Origin: Lacipirellula limnantheis
Lineage (GTDB): Bacteria; Planctomycetota; Planctomycetia; Pirellulales; Lacipirellulaceae
Direction of reading: 5' to 3'
NCBI RefSeq assembly: GCF_007746075.1
Contig: NZ_CP036339.1
Span: 2,428,885-2,492,884, forward strand
Length of the DNA: 64,000 bases
The notes under the pieces are model-generated. The model did not search any database and had not been told where the DNA came from. It was given only the letters and a program-made list of their open reading frames with translations. Positions 63,754 to 64,000 of the stretch are shown here, in pieces. The first letter of the stretch is position 1. Every line of letters begins with the position of its first letter. Made by a program: the position numbers and the translations under genes.

Positions 63754-64000
63754 CCGTGCATTCCCCCTAGTGCGACGAGAGCTCGACCATCCGTCCCCCC
63801 CGGGAAGGACCCCGTCAGCCGTCGCATCGACCGTGCGTCGACGCGAGCTCGCCATTTCCTGCCGTTGATTCGTGGCAAGCGCTCAGAGACGGTCGCACCA
63901 GTTGTGGACCTTCTCCGGGCTCGGAACAACTTATCGGACTCAGAAATGCGGATTAATCAGGCCTTTCCGCAGATGCGGTAGATTTTCGCGCAAGTTCCCA
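63754..64000. other. Upstream region of the barrel gene, to the window edge
   Basis: About 250 bases at the right edge. On the minus strand GGGGGAATGCACGG precedes the barrel gene start. No gene or hairpin could be supported; AT-richer sequence near 63930-63990 may hold the promoter. Confidence 0.35.

Overview
The window is chromosomal DNA from a GC-rich planctomycete, most likely of the Pirellulales (Lacipirellula-like). This is inferred, not proven, from a giant beta-helix protein with an N-terminal LEDRRVLA-type motif and a C-terminal dockerin, an FtsQ/DivIB-like protein beside murB, several small planctomycete-style lipoproteins and zinc-ribbon membrane proteins, a BBP7-like outer-membrane protein, frequent GTG/TTG starts, and gene spacers full of long imperfect palindromes. 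No phage, integrase, transposase, CRISPR array or rRNA was seen. One tRNA (Glu-UUC) is present.

Layout. 1-7413 (minus): a respiratory complex I cluster in the order nuoI-A-C-D-H-J-K-L, with nuoL running off the left edge; nuoB is not in its usual place and nuoE/F/G are not in view. 8296-11188: csrA, tRNA-Glu, ferrochelatase, an Ala-rich lipoprotein, an isochorismatase-fold hydrolase. 11382-17470: hslVU, then tsaE and thiL (minus), a second csrA (plus), the FtsQ-like protein and murB (minus). 17729-29308: trmL, a Gfo/Idh/MocA oxidoreductase, an LpxL-like acyltransferase, a double GNAT protein, a KAS III-like ketoacyl synthase, a CPBP membrane protease, a class-I amidotransferase-like protein that has lost its nucleophile, a DJ-1/PfpI protein, a YbgC-type thioesterase, an ACT-domain protein and a zinc-ribbon membrane protein. 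29565-35337: HD phosphohydrolase, a GspE-N-like protein, a small protein, an RNase HI-like protein without its catalytic aspartates, and glgB. 35509-43935: PpiD/SurA-like chaperone, topA, the pyrD-trpS-acpS run, a small lipoprotein. 44218-50855: HU protein with its own good promoter, YkgJ and a cysteine desulfurase-like enzyme, the feoAB operon with an apparent Fur operator, an AI-2E family transporter. 51228-56899: a GT2 glycosyltransferase with a translationally coupled membrane protein, RluA-type pseudouridine synthase, an SDR, hflX. 57107-63753: the giant dockerin protein and the outer-membrane barrel protein.

The genes are mostly housekeeping: respiration, haem and iron uptake, proteostasis, cell wall, tRNA modification, glycogen and pyrimidine synthesis. 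The most unusual content is non-coding. At least fourteen spacers carry inverted-repeat structures, several of them concentric (two or three nested arms) with arms built from degenerate 7-10 nt words. They sit at gene ends, supply stop codons in at least one case, and replace the ribosome-binding region in others. A second class is a GC-rich REP-like pair found three times. The best protein-level oddities are the nucleophile-less C26 amidotransferase, the catalytically broken RNase HI fold, the FtsQ-like protein in an FtsZ-lacking phylum, histidine-rich insertions in NuoL and a large insertion inside NuoA.
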